Below are positions 26,301 to 36,612 of a stretch of DNA of 64,000 nt, piece by piece. Source of the stretch: Pedobacter hiemivivus (GTDB lineage: Bacteria; Bacteroidota; Bacteroidia; Sphingobacteriales; Sphingobacteriaceae); NCBI RefSeq assembly GCF_004331685.1, contig NZ_SJSM01000009.1:62001-126000 (forward strand), written 5' to 3'. The position numbers were made by a program, and so were the translations under genes. The notes under the pieces were generated by a model, which saw nothing but the letters and a program-made list of their open reading frames with translations, was not told the origin of the DNA and did not search any database. How positions within the stretch are numbered: the stretch's first letter is position 1; the number at the start of each line of letters is the position of its first letter.

Positions 26301-27674
26301 TTATTGATCTCGTCCTTCTATAGCAAGTTTATCCGCTAAAACCTGATCGGTTTTTCGGGGTTCTCTGATAAAAACATAACAAATAACAGCGGCAATTACC
26401 ATTAATCCGCCGCCCAACTGCACAGCCAAAAGCCTGTCATTATACAGCACCTCCCGCATTAACCAACCAAAACCCAATGAGGCAATGATCTCTGGCAGTA
26501 CAATAAAGAAATTAAAGATCCCCATGTAGATTCCTATTTTATCCTTTGGTAATGATCCGCTGAGCATAGCATACGGCATAGATAAAATACTAGCCCAAGC
26601 TATGCCTACCCCTGTCATACATAAATAAAGCATGTTTTTATCATGTACCCAGGCAACACTGATTAAGCCCATTGCCCCACACAGCAGGCATAATGCATGT
26701 GTGGTTTTACGCCCCAGTTTATCTGCTATTTTGGGCAAAACCAAAGCAAATAAAAAGGTAATCACACTATAATAAGCCAATGTTAAACTGCCAAAATCAG
26801 CACCGTGGGCATACACCGGGTCACTGGCATCTTTACCGCCAAATACATTTACAGCAACAGCAGTAGTATAATAAAACCACATTAAAAACAAACCTGGCCA
26901 TGTAAAAAACTGCACTAGCGATACAATTTGCATCCTTTTAGGCATATTCAATAAAGAATGCCAAATCTCTTTTGCACCTCCACCAAAGCCCTTATTACTT
27001 TCTAAAACCTTTTCCTTAAAATCTACATCGGCGGGTGGATATTCTTTAGTGGTAAAAACGGTATAAAGGACGGCTGCCAGAAAGAAGAAAGCACCAATAT
27101 AAAAAGAGAACTTTACATTTTCGGGGATACTCCCTTGTGCTGCTGTATTGCTTAAATGAAAAACATTGTTCATTAGCCAGGGCAAGGCCGATGCAATACT
27201 TCCCCCTAACCCAATCATCATACTCTGCATAATAAAGCCCCTGTTCACCTGCGAATCGGGTAGTTTATCGGTAACAAAGGCCCGAAAAGGCTCCATAGCT
27301 ACATTCCCTGCAACATCTAAAATCCAGAGTAATCCCGCAGCCATCCATAAGGCACTGCTATGCGGCATAAAAATTAGTGCAATAGAACTAATGATGGCAC
27401 CCACCATAAAATATGGCCTTCTTCTGCCCCATTTGGGATGCCAGGTTCTATCGCTTAAATAGCCAATTATAGGCTGAACAAGCAACCCCGTTAAGGGCGC
27501 CGCCAAAAACAACAATGGAACCTGATCTGGATTAGCACCCAGGTTTTCATAAATACGTCCCATGTTGGCGCGTTGTAAGTCCCATCCAAATTGAATACCG
27601 AAAAATCCGACACTCATATTAATGATCTGAACTAAACTTAGCTTCGGGTTTTCGGTTAATGTTTTTAAGCTCAT
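26301..27674 (-). CDS. MFS sugar transporter (SLC45-like, probably maltose/maltodextrin importer)
   Basis: A 457-residue protein with about 12 membrane helices. MSVGFFGIQFGWDLQRANMG and the loop GYLSDRTWHPKWGRRRPY are typical of the sucrose/maltose proton-symporter-like branch of the major facilitator superfamily, common in Bacteroidota amylolytic loci. It sits 9 bases after a GH13 gene and 18 bases before another, next to maltose phosphorylase. This strongly suggests inner-membrane uptake of maltose or short maltodextrins made in the periplasm. Exact substrate is inferred from context. Confidence 0.85.
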   Translation of the reverse strand: MSLKTLTENPKLSLVQIINMSVGFFGIQFGWDLQRANMGRIYENLGANPDQVPLLFLAAPLTGLLVQPIIGYLSDRTWHPKWGRRRPYFMVGAIISSIALIFMPHSSALWMAAGLLWILDVAGNVAMEPFRAFVTDKLPDSQVNRGFIMQSMMIGLGGSIASALPWLMNNVFHLSNTAAQGSIPENVKFSFYIGAFFFLAAVLYTVFTTKEYPPADVDFKEKVLESNKGFGGGAKEIWHSLLNMPKRMQIVSLVQFFTWPGLFLMWFYYTTAVAVNVFGGKDASDPVYAHGADFGSLTLAYYSVITFLFALVLPKIADKLGRKTTHALCLLCGAMGLISVAWVHDKNMLYLCMTGVGIAWASILSMPYAMLSGSLPKDKIGIYMGIFNFFIVLPEIIASLGFGWLMREVLYNDRLLAVQLGGGLMVIAAVICYVFIREPRKTDQVLADKLAIEGRDQ

Positions 27675-27683
27675 TTATTTGTT

Positions 27684-29432
27684 TTAAAATTCTATAATCT
27701 GTGCCGAAACAGGTGCTATTTTTACTTGGATACTTGGGCCAGCAGGGATATTCAACTTCTGATTGGTCAACAATTCTGTAACTGGTGCCCAGGATTTAAC
27801 CTTAAGAATCTCCTCCGGAATCTCTATACGCCCTTCCAAAGTTTGGTTACGGTCGAAGTTTACCATAATCAGCAACCTTTGGTTACCATTATAGCGGATA
27901 TAACCGTACATCCTGTTATTCATATTTCCTGAAACAGGAACTTCATAAATCTGGCCGTTCCTGATCGCATCAGAAGTTGCGGCAATACCCATTAGTTTCT
28001 TGTAGTACTCACGTAAAGCAACCTGCTCTTTACTCAACAAGCCGCCGTTAAAAGCACCGTGATTCATCCATTTCTGATGCTCGGGCACACCCCAATAATC
28101 AAATATTGTTGTCCGGTTGTCATCACTACCAAAACCTTCTACACCTTTACCGGGCTCAGCTACCTCCTGTCCAAAATACAACATCACCGGTCCACCAGAT
28201 AAAGTAGCCGATACCACCATGGCCGGAAGTGCATAAAAAGCGTTACCGGCAAAGCCAGCAGAGGCAATTCGCTCCTCATCATGATTTTCCAGAAAGCGCA
28301 ACATCCTGTCGCGAAAACCAGCCGTTTCTACTTGCCAAACCTTACTAATATCTTTCACATCTGCATTTTGCTCATTTCTGATCAGCCTTTTTAAACCATC
28401 ATATAAACCAACCTTATCATACAGATAATCAAAATGTCCCTTATTTAAATATGTTGCGTATACGGCCGAATTGTAAGCCTCACCTATAAATATAAGCGCT
28501 GGATATTTAGCCTTTACTTCAGGAATTACCCATTCCCAAAACTCAACGGGGACCATTTCTGCCATATCACAACGGAAACCATCTACGCCCTTTGCGGCCC
28601 AGTATAATAAAATATCACGCATTTTTAACCACACCGGAGGCATCGGATCAAAATACTTTTTTTCTCCATTTACATAATCTACCCCATAATTTAATTTTAT
28701 GGTTTCATACCAGTCGTTTTCAGACGGAGCTTTAGAAAACACGTTGTTTCCAGTAGCCTTAGCAGGCATTTCGGCAAACTTGAAGTCTTTTAAAGTATAT
28801 AAAGAATCGTTTTTATCTATATGTCCAGGAACGATAAACTGTTCATCAGGAATATAATAATAGTCGTTAGTAGCACTAAACCGCTGTGTAACATCGTCGC
28901 TGGCGCCAAAATCCACTACCCCTTTAGGTTTAGCTAAAGAATGGTAATTTCGGGCAACATGATTGGGTACAAAATCAATGATCACCTTCATTCCTTTTTC
29001 ATGCGTACGAGCAACTAGTGCCTCGAACTCTGCCATGCGGTGCTTAACATCCACTGCCAGATCGGGGTCTACATCATAGTAATCTCTGATGGCATAAGGC
29101 GAGCCCGCCCTACCTTTTACCACATCAGCATCACCAGCAAGAATACCAAAAGCGCTATAGTCCGTCATGCTGGCATGAGCAATCACCCCAGTATACCAAA
29201 CATGAGTTACCCCAAGCTCTTTAATTCCATCCAGCGCTTTTGAATTGATATCGTTAAACTTACCGCTACCATTTAATTGAATGGTGCCATAAGGGATTTG
29301 TGTTTCTTGTTTATTGCCAAACAACCGCGGCAATAATTGATAAATAATCGGTTTACTTTGGGCCTGACTTATAGTTTGGCCACCAATAATAGTCAATACA
29401 ATCAAAGGGATGTTTTTTAATAGCGTCATCAT
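27684..29432 (-). CDS. Secreted GH13 alpha-amylase-family enzyme
   Basis: A 582-residue enzyme with a cleavable signal peptide (about 1-25, ending ISQAQS), so probably periplasmic. The GH13 barrel starts directly (KPIIYQLLPRLFGN). Catalytic residues: Asp in GFRCDMAEMVP (near 289), Glu in FIGEAYN (near 314), Asp in LENHDEERIAS (near 383). Its start overlaps the maltose phosphorylase stop by 4 bases (ATGA), implying translational coupling. It is likely to cut alpha-1,4 maltodextrins. Whether it is an amylase, oligo-glucosidase or transglycosylase cannot be told. Confidence 0.9.
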   Translation of the reverse strand: MMTLLKNIPLIVLTIIGGQTISQAQSKPIIYQLLPRLFGNKQETQIPYGTIQLNGSGKFNDINSKALDGIKELGVTHVWYTGVIAHASMTDYSAFGILAGDADVVKGRAGSPYAIRDYYDVDPDLAVDVKHRMAEFEALVARTHEKGMKVIIDFVPNHVARNYHSLAKPKGVVDFGASDDVTQRFSATNDYYYIPDEQFIVPGHIDKNDSLYTLKDFKFAEMPAKATGNNVFSKAPSENDWYETIKLNYGVDYVNGEKKYFDPMPPVWLKMRDILLYWAAKGVDGFRCDMAEMVPVEFWEWVIPEVKAKYPALIFIGEAYNSAVYATYLNKGHFDYLYDKVGLYDGLKRLIRNEQNADVKDISKVWQVETAGFRDRMLRFLENHDEERIASAGFAGNAFYALPAMVVSATLSGGPVMLYFGQEVAEPGKGVEGFGSDDNRTTIFDYWGVPEHQKWMNHGAFNGGLLSKEQVALREYYKKLMGIAATSDAIRNGQIYEVPVSGNMNNRMYGYIRYNGNQRLLIMVNFDRNQTLEGRIEIPEEILKVKSWAPVTELLTNQKLNIPAGPSIQVKIAPVSAQIIEF

Positions 29433-31744
29433 ACCAGTTGCTCGTGATAAGTAATTGCCTTTTCACCTGGTAAGACAGTATGAAGCCGATTAAATATACT
29501 TATTTCCAATGTCTGCACAGAATTATTTATAATCCAAATCTGCTTAGAACTGATTTTTACTTTTAATTGAACACCTCTAAAGCCGATACTAAAAGAAAAA
29601 GAGTCCCATGCTTTAGGTAAAAAAGGATTAAAACACAGCTGTCCATTGCACACCCGCATCCCTGCAAAACCTTCAACAATACTCATCCAGGTACCTGCCA
29701 TCGAAGTAATGTGCAATCCATCTTCGGTATCGTTGTTATAATCATCTAAATCCAAACGGGCTGTACGAAGATAAAATTCATATGCCTTCTCTTCATCGCT
29801 TAGCTTTGCCGCCAAAATACTATGTACGCAGGGAGATAAAGAACTCTCATGCACGGTCCTACTTTCGTAAAAACTAAAGTTCTTCCGCAATGTCTCCAGA
29901 TCATATTCATCTTCAAAAAAGTACATGCCTTGCAATACATCTGCCTGCTTAATAAAGCCAGAGCGCAAGATCCTATCCCAACTCCACTTCTGGTTCAACG
30001 GTCGCTCCTCAGCAGGCAAATCTTTCACTAGTATCTGTTCCTTATCCATAAAACCATCTTGCTGAAGAAATACACCTTCTTTTTCATGGTAAGGATAATA
30101 CATTTGATCAGCAACAGTCTTCCAGTCGCCAAACTCCTTTGCTTCTACCAGTTTCGTTTTTTTCTGTATGGTTTTATACTTTTCCGGATCCAGACGCTTT
30201 ACCATATCGGCAGCTTCAATGGTATATTTTAAACACCATGCAGCTAGCTTATTCGTATACCAGTTGTTATTGATGTTGTTTTCGTATTCATTGGGACCGG
30301 TTACCCCCAACATTACATATTTCTGCTTATCCTCACTCCAGTTTACGCGTTGCTTCCAGAAGCGGGCAATTCCGATTAATACCTCCAAACCATATTGAGC
30401 CAGATAATTTTCGTCCCCTGTATATCTGATATAATTGAATATCGCAAAAGCTATCGCTCCGTTTCTATGAATCTCCTCAAAAGTAATTTCCCATTCGTTA
30501 TGGCATTCCTCACCATTCATCGTTACCATTGGATACAATGCAGCCCCATTTTTAAAGCCTAGCTTTTCAGCATTCTCAATTGCCTTATCCAAATGTTTGT
30601 AACGATAAACCAATAAGTTCTTTGCCACCTCCTCGGGGGCCGTAGATAAATAAAAAGGAATACAATAAGCCTCAGTGTCCCAATAGGTAGAACCTCCATA
30701 TTTCTCTCCTGTAAAGCCTTTTGGTCCAATATTTAAACGAGCATCCTTACCTGTATAAGTTTGGTTAAGCTGAAATATATTGAATCTAATGGCCTGTTGA
30801 GCCGCAATATCCCCTTCAACGATGATATCGCTTTCTTCCCATTTTGCAGCCCATGCCGCAGCATGATCTTTCAACAACTCATCAAAGCCCTTTGTACTTG
30901 CTGTTTCTATTTTAACCTTAGCAAGCCTCAACAAATCACTTTTATCGTAATTGAGAGAAGACAGGTTGGTTACTATTTTATAAATATGAATAGTTTCACC
31001 TTGCTTAACCGGTATTACGGTTGTCCGTGCAAGATATTTATCGCCTAATACAGCTTGCGAGCTTTGCGCTACGCCATTAAAAAGTACGGTTGTACGACTT
31101 GCTGTGCAAACATCAAACTCAGTCTTTTTAGTCTGCAAAGTGAGGTAATCAGTGTCATTTTCCTGATGCTGCGCTACTTCATTCCAAAATTTCTCATCAT
31201 AGTTCGCATCCTGGTTCTTTATATCACCATCAATAAAAGAGGTAACGGTGATTATACCTTCAAAGTTAAGCGCGCTTATGCTGTAATGTAAAGCTGCCAA
31301 CTCATCATCGGCGATGCTACAAAAACGAATAGCATCAACTTTAACTACCTTTCCACTGCTAAGCCTCGCCGTAAAAGTCCGGCTTAGTGTCCCTTCTTTC
31401 ATGTTCAATACCCGTTTAAATTCGAGCACCTCACATTTAAACAGGTCTAACTTTTCACCGTCAATATCGATGTCGATTCCTATCCAATTTGTCGCATTCA
31501 ATACTTTAGCAAAGTACTCGGGATAGCCATTCTTCCACCAACCCACACGCGTTTTATCGGGATAATAAACACCTGCTACATAATTTCCCTGTAAAGTTTC
31601 TCCGGTATATGCCTCTTCAAAATTAGCACGCTGACCTATACGACCATTGCCAATACTGAACAGACTTTCCGATATTTTATTTAAGTGAGGATCAAAACCT
31701 TCCTCAATAATATTCCACTCGTCTGCTTTTATGTAATTCTTCAT
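29429..31744 (-). CDS. GH65 maltose phosphorylase
   Basis: A 771-residue cytoplasmic enzyme (no signal peptide) of glycoside hydrolase family 65. Reaction: maltose plus phosphate to glucose plus beta-glucose-1-phosphate. The N-terminal beta-sandwich contains FSIGNGRIGQRANFEE. The (alpha/alpha)6 barrel shows the catalytic acid in VTGPNEYENN (Glu near 483), KYGGSTYWDTEAYC, and the phosphate-binding HESSLSPCVHS (near 631). It pairs with the beta-phosphoglucomutase encoded 62 bases upstream, which would use its product. Trehalose or kojibiose phosphorylases are in the same family. The surrounding amylases favour maltose. Confidence 0.92.
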   Translation of the reverse strand: MKNYIKADEWNIIEEGFDPHLNKISESLFSIGNGRIGQRANFEEAYTGETLQGNYVAGVYYPDKTRVGWWKNGYPEYFAKVLNATNWIGIDIDIDGEKLDLFKCEVLEFKRVLNMKEGTLSRTFTARLSSGKVVKVDAIRFCSIADDELAALHYSISALNFEGIITVTSFIDGDIKNQDANYDEKFWNEVAQHQENDTDYLTLQTKKTEFDVCTASRTTVLFNGVAQSSQAVLGDKYLARTTVIPVKQGETIHIYKIVTNLSSLNYDKSDLLRLAKVKIETASTKGFDELLKDHAAAWAAKWEESDIIVEGDIAAQQAIRFNIFQLNQTYTGKDARLNIGPKGFTGEKYGGSTYWDTEAYCIPFYLSTAPEEVAKNLLVYRYKHLDKAIENAEKLGFKNGAALYPMVTMNGEECHNEWEITFEEIHRNGAIAFAIFNYIRYTGDENYLAQYGLEVLIGIARFWKQRVNWSEDKQKYVMLGVTGPNEYENNINNNWYTNKLAAWCLKYTIEAADMVKRLDPEKYKTIQKKTKLVEAKEFGDWKTVADQMYYPYHEKEGVFLQQDGFMDKEQILVKDLPAEERPLNQKWSWDRILRSGFIKQADVLQGMYFFEDEYDLETLRKNFSFYESRTVHESSLSPCVHSILAAKLSDEEKAYEFYLRTARLDLDDYNNDTEDGLHITSMAGTWMSIVEGFAGMRVCNGQLCFNPFLPKAWDSFSFSIGFRGVQLKVKISSKQIWIINNSVQTLEISIFNRLHTVLPGEKAITYHEQLV

Positions 31745-31806
31745 CTTTATACTGCTCTAGCATTGCACCGCTAAAGCGGCTACATACATTATCCTTTTTC
31801 TATTCC

Positions 31807-32472
31807 TTATTTTTTCAAAGCCGAGATTTCGGCAATTGTAATTTCCGAGAGGTCATTAATAACCAGCTGTGCACCTTGCAAATTTTCGGCATTACCAATT
31901 CCTACAATGGCCATTCCGGCGGCAATAGCAGCCTGCACCCCAGCCTGAGCATCTTCAAAAACTACACAGTCTTTGTTCAAGGCACCCAACAATTCCGCAG
32001 CTTTCACAAACACTTCTGGATCTGGCTTAGAGGCGCTTACTGTATTCCCATCTACAATAGCATCAAAAAAATGAGCCAGGTTAGTGCGTTCCAAAATCAA
32101 CCCAGAGTTTTTACTGGCCGATCCCAACGCTATTTTAATCCCCTGGTCTTTTAAATCCTGCAATAGCTTTAAGGAGCCAGGTAATACTTCAGCCTCCGTC
32201 ATTTTACTGATCATGGCTACATACCATGAATTTTTTAGTGTAGCCAAGGCTTCCTTTTCTGCTTCAGACTTTTCTACCCCGCCCCATTTAAGAATCTTAT
32301 CGAGCGAATGCATCCGGCTTATACCTTTCAATTGCTCATTTTGAGCATGGGCAAAATCAAAGCCTAAGGAGTTTGCCAGTTGCTTCCAAGCCTGATAATG
32401 GTATACGGCGGTATCAACCAGAACCCCATCCAGATCAAATATGCAAGCAATATGTTGTGTTGTATTCTTCAT
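31807..32472 (-). CDS. pgmB: Beta-phosphoglucomutase
   Basis: A 221-residue HAD-superfamily enzyme that converts beta-glucose-1-phosphate to glucose-6-phosphate. Motif I FDLDGVLVDTAVYHYQAWK has nucleophile Asp13 and acid/base Asp15. LGSASKNSGLILE and KPDPEVF, VVFEDAQAGVQAA are motifs II to IV, and the cap domain includes LKGISRMHSLD, typical of beta-PGM. It begins immediately after the stop of the upstream GH13 gene, and the maltose phosphorylase that makes its substrate follows. Confidence 0.94.
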   Translation of the reverse strand: MKNTTQHIACIFDLDGVLVDTAVYHYQAWKQLANSLGFDFAHAQNEQLKGISRMHSLDKILKWGGVEKSEAEKEALATLKNSWYVAMISKMTEAEVLPGSLKLLQDLKDQGIKIALGSASKNSGLILERTNLAHFFDAIVDGNTVSASKPDPEVFVKAAELLGALNKDCVVFEDAQAGVQAAIAAGMAIVGIGNAENLQGAQLVINDLSEITIAEISALKK

Positions 32473-34338
32473 TTAATTTAATTCAAGTACCAGCGTTGTT
32501 TTGGCCGGTACAGCGATCGTTTTTAACGTATTTAATTTTTCGCCAGTGATGACATTAGTTGCTGATGATGCATTTGCCATGCGTTCTGCAAACCTTGCAG
32601 TCTCTAAGCTTTTGGCGGCATCATCGACATTAACAATTATCATTACCGTTTTAGCACCATTAGCGCTCGTGCTACCCCCAGCTTGATACCTGAAATAAGT
32701 GTACAGGCCATTTTCTGGCACAAATTGCATCAGCTTACCGGTTTGTAGGGCTGTATTATTTTTACGGTAATTCGCCAATGTTTTAACAAAGTTGAAGGCG
32801 TCATTTTCCTGTGCCGTTCGACCGGCAGCAGTAAACTTATCCGATTGATCTCCTACCCATCCTCCCGGAAAATCGGAGCGTACCAAACCATCAGGATTAG
32901 AGTAGTTCTTCATCAGGATCTCCGTACCGTAGTACAATTGTGGGATGCCCCTCATGGTCAACAGCAAAGCCATACCTGACTTAAACTTATTCAGATCCTC
33001 ATTTACCATGGAATAAAACCTACTCATGTCGTGATTATCTAAAAACACTACATTTCGATCTGCATCTTGATAAAGGAAATCCTGTGCAACAGTTGAATAC
33101 AATCTAAATACACCATCCGTCCAACCCGATTTTCCATTCAAAGCTTCATAAATGGCATTCTTGATAACCGCATCGGTAATACCAGGCAACTCCGTATCAA
33201 AACCACGGTTTACGGTATTTCCACCGGTAAAAAAGGCTTGCGCCGCAGCGGTATGTACCAGTGTTTCGCCAAAAATGGAAAGTGTTGGAAACTCGGCTTT
33301 AATCTTCTGCGCCCAGTCTTTCATATAGTCAGGATCATTGTAAGGATAAGTATCTAATCTCAATCCGTCAATCCCGGCATATTCTACCCACCAAATGTGA
33401 TTTTGGGTAAGGTAATTCTGTACATACGGATTTCTTTGATTAAAATCGGGCATACTAGGTACAAACCAGCCGTCAAGCATTTTCTTTTTATCGGCTTCGG
33501 AAGTATGTGGATCCATTACCGGCTCATCACGATAGCTAGTTTGTGTGTAAGCAGGCCATTGATTTACCCAATCTTTCATAGGCATATCCGTATAGAGCCA
33601 ATGCCCTGTACCCATGTGATTGTGCACAATATCCTTTACAATTTTTAACCCCTTCTCATGGGCTTTATCTACATAGGTTTTATAAAGTGCTAGTGTACCA
33701 TAACGCGGATCAATCTTATAATGATCCGTTGCGGCATAGCCATGATAAGAAACCAATGGCATATCATTTTCAATTTCCGGAGTCATCCATATTGCGGTTA
33801 CACCCAAATCCTTCAAATAATCAAGCTTATTGATCAACCCCAGAATATCCCCTCCATGACGATAGTACATCGAATCTCGGTTCAATTTCGTTTCCCGCAT
33901 TCCCTTTACCACATCATTTTTGACATCTCCATTTGCAAAGCGATCCGGCATCAGCAGGTAAATCAAATCCTTGTTGCTTACCCCTTGTATTCGGGAAGGC
34001 CCAGTTTCTCTGTTTTTAAGCTCATAGATATATTGCAGCTTCTTTTTCTGCTTATTTGCAAATACAATCGGGAATTTGCCAGCCTTCACATCCGTAGCGA
34101 TTTCAAGATCAATAAAAAGGTAATTGGGGTTCTCCACCTTATTTACCTTTACCAACTTAACACCTGGGTAGTCCAACCGCACATCCATTGTAGAAATGTC
34201 AATCCCGTGCACCAGCAGTTTTAGTTTAGGGTTGTTCATCCCAGCCCACCAAAACATGGGTTCTATACGCTCCAACTGCTGTGCTTGTGACCAGGAAGCC
34301 AAAAGACTAAAAAACAATGCAATAAATAATTTTCTCAT
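32473..34338 (-). CDS. Secreted GH13 cyclomaltodextrinase/neopullulanase-like enzyme
   Basis: A 621-residue enzyme with a signal peptide (about 1-19, ending SWSQAQ). The N-terminal ~110 residues (IEPMFWWAGMNNPKLKLLVHG) match the cyclomaltodextrinase N-terminal domain. The barrel has catalytic Asp in IDGLRLDTYPYND (near 328), Glu in SIFGETLVH (near 356) and Asp in VFLDNHDMSRF (near 436), followed by a C-terminal beta domain. It resembles SusA-type periplasmic neopullulanases, which cut imported maltooligosaccharides. It abuts the beta-PGM gene with no gap. Confidence 0.92.
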   Translation of the reverse strand: MRKLFIALFFSLLASWSQAQQLERIEPMFWWAGMNNPKLKLLVHGIDISTMDVRLDYPGVKLVKVNKVENPNYLFIDLEIATDVKAGKFPIVFANKQKKKLQYIYELKNRETGPSRIQGVSNKDLIYLLMPDRFANGDVKNDVVKGMRETKLNRDSMYYRHGGDILGLINKLDYLKDLGVTAIWMTPEIENDMPLVSYHGYAATDHYKIDPRYGTLALYKTYVDKAHEKGLKIVKDIVHNHMGTGHWLYTDMPMKDWVNQWPAYTQTSYRDEPVMDPHTSEADKKKMLDGWFVPSMPDFNQRNPYVQNYLTQNHIWWVEYAGIDGLRLDTYPYNDPDYMKDWAQKIKAEFPTLSIFGETLVHTAAAQAFFTGGNTVNRGFDTELPGITDAVIKNAIYEALNGKSGWTDGVFRLYSTVAQDFLYQDADRNVVFLDNHDMSRFYSMVNEDLNKFKSGMALLLTMRGIPQLYYGTEILMKNYSNPDGLVRSDFPGGWVGDQSDKFTAAGRTAQENDAFNFVKTLANYRKNNTALQTGKLMQFVPENGLYTYFRYQAGGSTSANGAKTVMIIVNVDDAAKSLETARFAERMANASSATNVITGEKLNTLKTIAVPAKTTLVLELN

Positions 34339-34357
34339 TTTGGCAACTGCTAAAAAT

Positions 34358-35818
34358 TTACTTGTTATAGAATATATAATCTCCGGTCAAATCGTTGAAT
34401 AGGATTTTATAAGTCCCGGCCTTTACACTCAAGTTGCCTGCGTTTATAGTTGTCTTACCATATTTAGCATCTGCATTTGCTGCTACGCCCCAGTTTACAT
34501 CCCAACCGGAAGCAATCCTGAATTTCATCTCCGTATTTGCAGCGATGGTTTGCGTAATTACCCAGATATGTGAGTTAAAAGAACTTTTGCTCATTGCTGT
34601 GATATCAGCCCAATCATTAAAGTTTCCTATAATTCCAATAGAAGCATAAGTTGTTGCACCCGCAACACTATATGGAGCAATAGAAAAAGTTAAGGCATTG
34701 ATATCAATCTTCACCGTATAAAAGCCTGCCGTTGCTACATGATAAGTTCCGGGATCAGGATCAGATCCTTTAGCTTTTAGCGCTACACCATTGCTTCCAT
34801 TATTGCCATATTGGGTCTCCCAACTGCCAACAACAGTAATAAATTTAAAGTCGCCTACATTCAAATAACCAGTATATATATAAGCTCCCCTATTGGTCGC
34901 ATCACGGAACATATGGGTTGGGTTACCATTGTCCCAGCCAAACTCGGAAGCATCTCCAACCATAAACAAACTCACATCCCTCAGTACAGAAATGTCATTT
35001 GTATAATCAGAGAATTTAGTAAATGTACCCGAACTAGCCTCTACACTCCATTTTAAGGTCGCAATAGCCGATTGATCTGCAAAGCCTGCAGCTGTGAGCT
35101 TGGCATCAAAATCCTTATAGCTTACGGATAAATTAGAATCCAGACCGCTATTGTTCGATGTAAATTCAAACAATGGAGTTGTAAAACTACCGTCTGGCTT
35201 AATGAATTTCACCTTATAAGTGACATTGGCACCTACTTTTCCTGCAAAAGATTTTTGCCATTTAAAATTCAACGACTGGGCGGTTAAGATCGGATTGATA
35301 GTAGTCACATTTGCACTCGAAACCGGGCCATATAGTATAAAATTTGATACCCCATCGCCAAACCTGGTTACCGAAATATTAAAGGTTTCTCCATTTACTT
35401 TTAAGGAACCATTATCGGCAATTACCCGCCAAATCAAATCGGCCTTAGCTCCATCGGCTATACCTTTTGCTTTCAATGCATCATCCAGTTGTTTCTGAGT
35501 TAAAGTAAGCGTAGCCGCTTTGCCACCATTATCTGAAGGAAATTCAAGGATCGGTTGATCGATTGCGCCTGATTTTAAAGCAACAACCCATTTGTAAGTA
35601 GGTGCAGTATTTACACCTGGCTTGGCCGCTGTCCAACTAATTACTATAGTTTTACCCGGTGTTGCCGAATTGAGTACCAACATGGTATTGTTAGCTGGTG
35701 CAGTTGCAGTAAAGGCACCTAATGCCTCTCCCTTTGATGCCTCATCAAAAGTTGTTTCTTTACACCCAAAAGCAAATGCTACAAGCACAAGGAGTGTATA
35801 TAATATTTTGTATTTCAT
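34358..35818 (-). CDS. SusE/SusF-like starch-binding outer-membrane lipoprotein
   Basis: A 486-residue lipoprotein (signal ending AFAFGC, Cys near 19). The N-terminal half has two Ig-like SusE-type domains (about 35-260; VISWTAAKPGVNTAPTYKWVVAL and a second copy with LNFKWQKSFAGKVGANVTYKV). The C-terminal half has two starch-binding-like repeats rich in aromatic residues (about 265-370 with FMVGDASEFGWDN, and 385-486 with IGIIGNFNDW). SusE and SusF hold starch at the cell surface. The order susC-susD-...-susE-amylase agrees with this role. Confidence 0.85.
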   Translation of the reverse strand: MKYKILYTLLVLVAFAFGCKETTFDEASKGEALGAFTATAPANNTMLVLNSATPGKTIVISWTAAKPGVNTAPTYKWVVALKSGAIDQPILEFPSDNGGKAATLTLTQKQLDDALKAKGIADGAKADLIWRVIADNGSLKVNGETFNISVTRFGDGVSNFILYGPVSSANVTTINPILTAQSLNFKWQKSFAGKVGANVTYKVKFIKPDGSFTTPLFEFTSNNSGLDSNLSVSYKDFDAKLTAAGFADQSAIATLKWSVEASSGTFTKFSDYTNDISVLRDVSLFMVGDASEFGWDNGNPTHMFRDATNRGAYIYTGYLNVGDFKFITVVGSWETQYGNNGSNGVALKAKGSDPDPGTYHVATAGFYTVKIDINALTFSIAPYSVAGATTYASIGIIGNFNDWADITAMSKSSFNSHIWVITQTIAANTEMKFRIASGWDVNWGVAANADAKYGKTTINAGNLSVKAGTYKILFNDLTGDYIFYNK

Positions 35819-35828
35819 TGCCTTTAGA

Positions 35829-36605
35829 TTAATTGAACACCGTATAAACCACTTCTATTACTGGGCCGCTAGTTGACACATCGAGCCCCGCTGCATCTTT
35901 TACAGTGCCACTAAACTGATAAGTAAACTTAGCTAGCTTAGTTCCGGCAGGAACAGTGATCACTCTGTCGGGTATAAAAGAATAAGAGAATAGAATCGTT
36001 GACTCCTTTACTGCTGCAATACCTTGTTTCGACCCCACTACGTTATTGGCCTCATTATAAAAGCTAAGATTCACCTTTATGTTAGTCATCCTTTGCAGAT
36101 TAATATCCGTAGCCAGGTTTTGATGAAAGTAAACTGTAGCCATATCCGTATTATCCAATTTTGCCGGGAATAGTCTAAACTGCGATGCCGTAAACACGAG
36201 TGGATCAAACTTAAATGGTTTATAATCGGGTGTTTGTTTTGATCCATCTACACTTTTCCCAAGGAAGCCGAAATTAATCAGCTCAGCAGGACTTTGACCA
36301 AAAAGGACAGTCCCTGTAAACTTAAAGGTGAATATATTGGTCGCTGTTTTAGTCATTTTTGCATTTGGAGATGAAGCACCCCATTGCCCATTTGTACTGG
36401 CATCCTTACCGCCACCTACGCCATCATTAGAAAATGCCCAGATATAAACATCATTAGCCCCCTCCAATGGACTTCCAGTTACATCAAGTGTAATGGTCAC
36501 CTCATCTTCGGAAGTAAATGTTGCAGGGCTAAAAGTGACTTTTGATTGTCCAGATGCCCATATTGCACCAAAACAGCATATAATTAATAATAATATCTTT
36601 TTCAT
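35829..36605 (-). CDS. Secreted beta-rich protein of the starch locus, function unknown
   Basis: A 258-residue protein with a cleavable signal peptide (about 1-19, ending IWASGQ) and no lipid Cys. The segment VTFSPATFTSEDEVTITLDVTG followed by NDVYIWAFSNDG looks like an Ig/E-set fold of the kind found in starch-binding Sus proteins, and aromatic residues recur. I cannot assign a named family with confidence. Position between the DUF5004-like and SusE-like genes, with gaps of 7 and 10 bases, makes an auxiliary glycan-binding role in the same complex likely. Confidence 0.6.
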   Translation of the reverse strand: MKKILLLIICCFGAIWASGQSKVTFSPATFTSEDEVTITLDVTGSPLEGANDVYIWAFSNDGVGGGKDASTNGQWGASSPNAKMTKTATNIFTFKFTGTVLFGQSPAELINFGFLGKSVDGSKQTPDYKPFKFDPLVFTASQFRLFPAKLDNTDMATVYFHQNLATDINLQRMTNIKVNLSFYNEANNVVGSKQGIAAVKESTILFSYSFIPDRVITVPAGTKLAKFTYQFSGTVKDAAGLDVSTSGPVIEVVYTVFN

Positions 36606-36612
36606 GATCTGC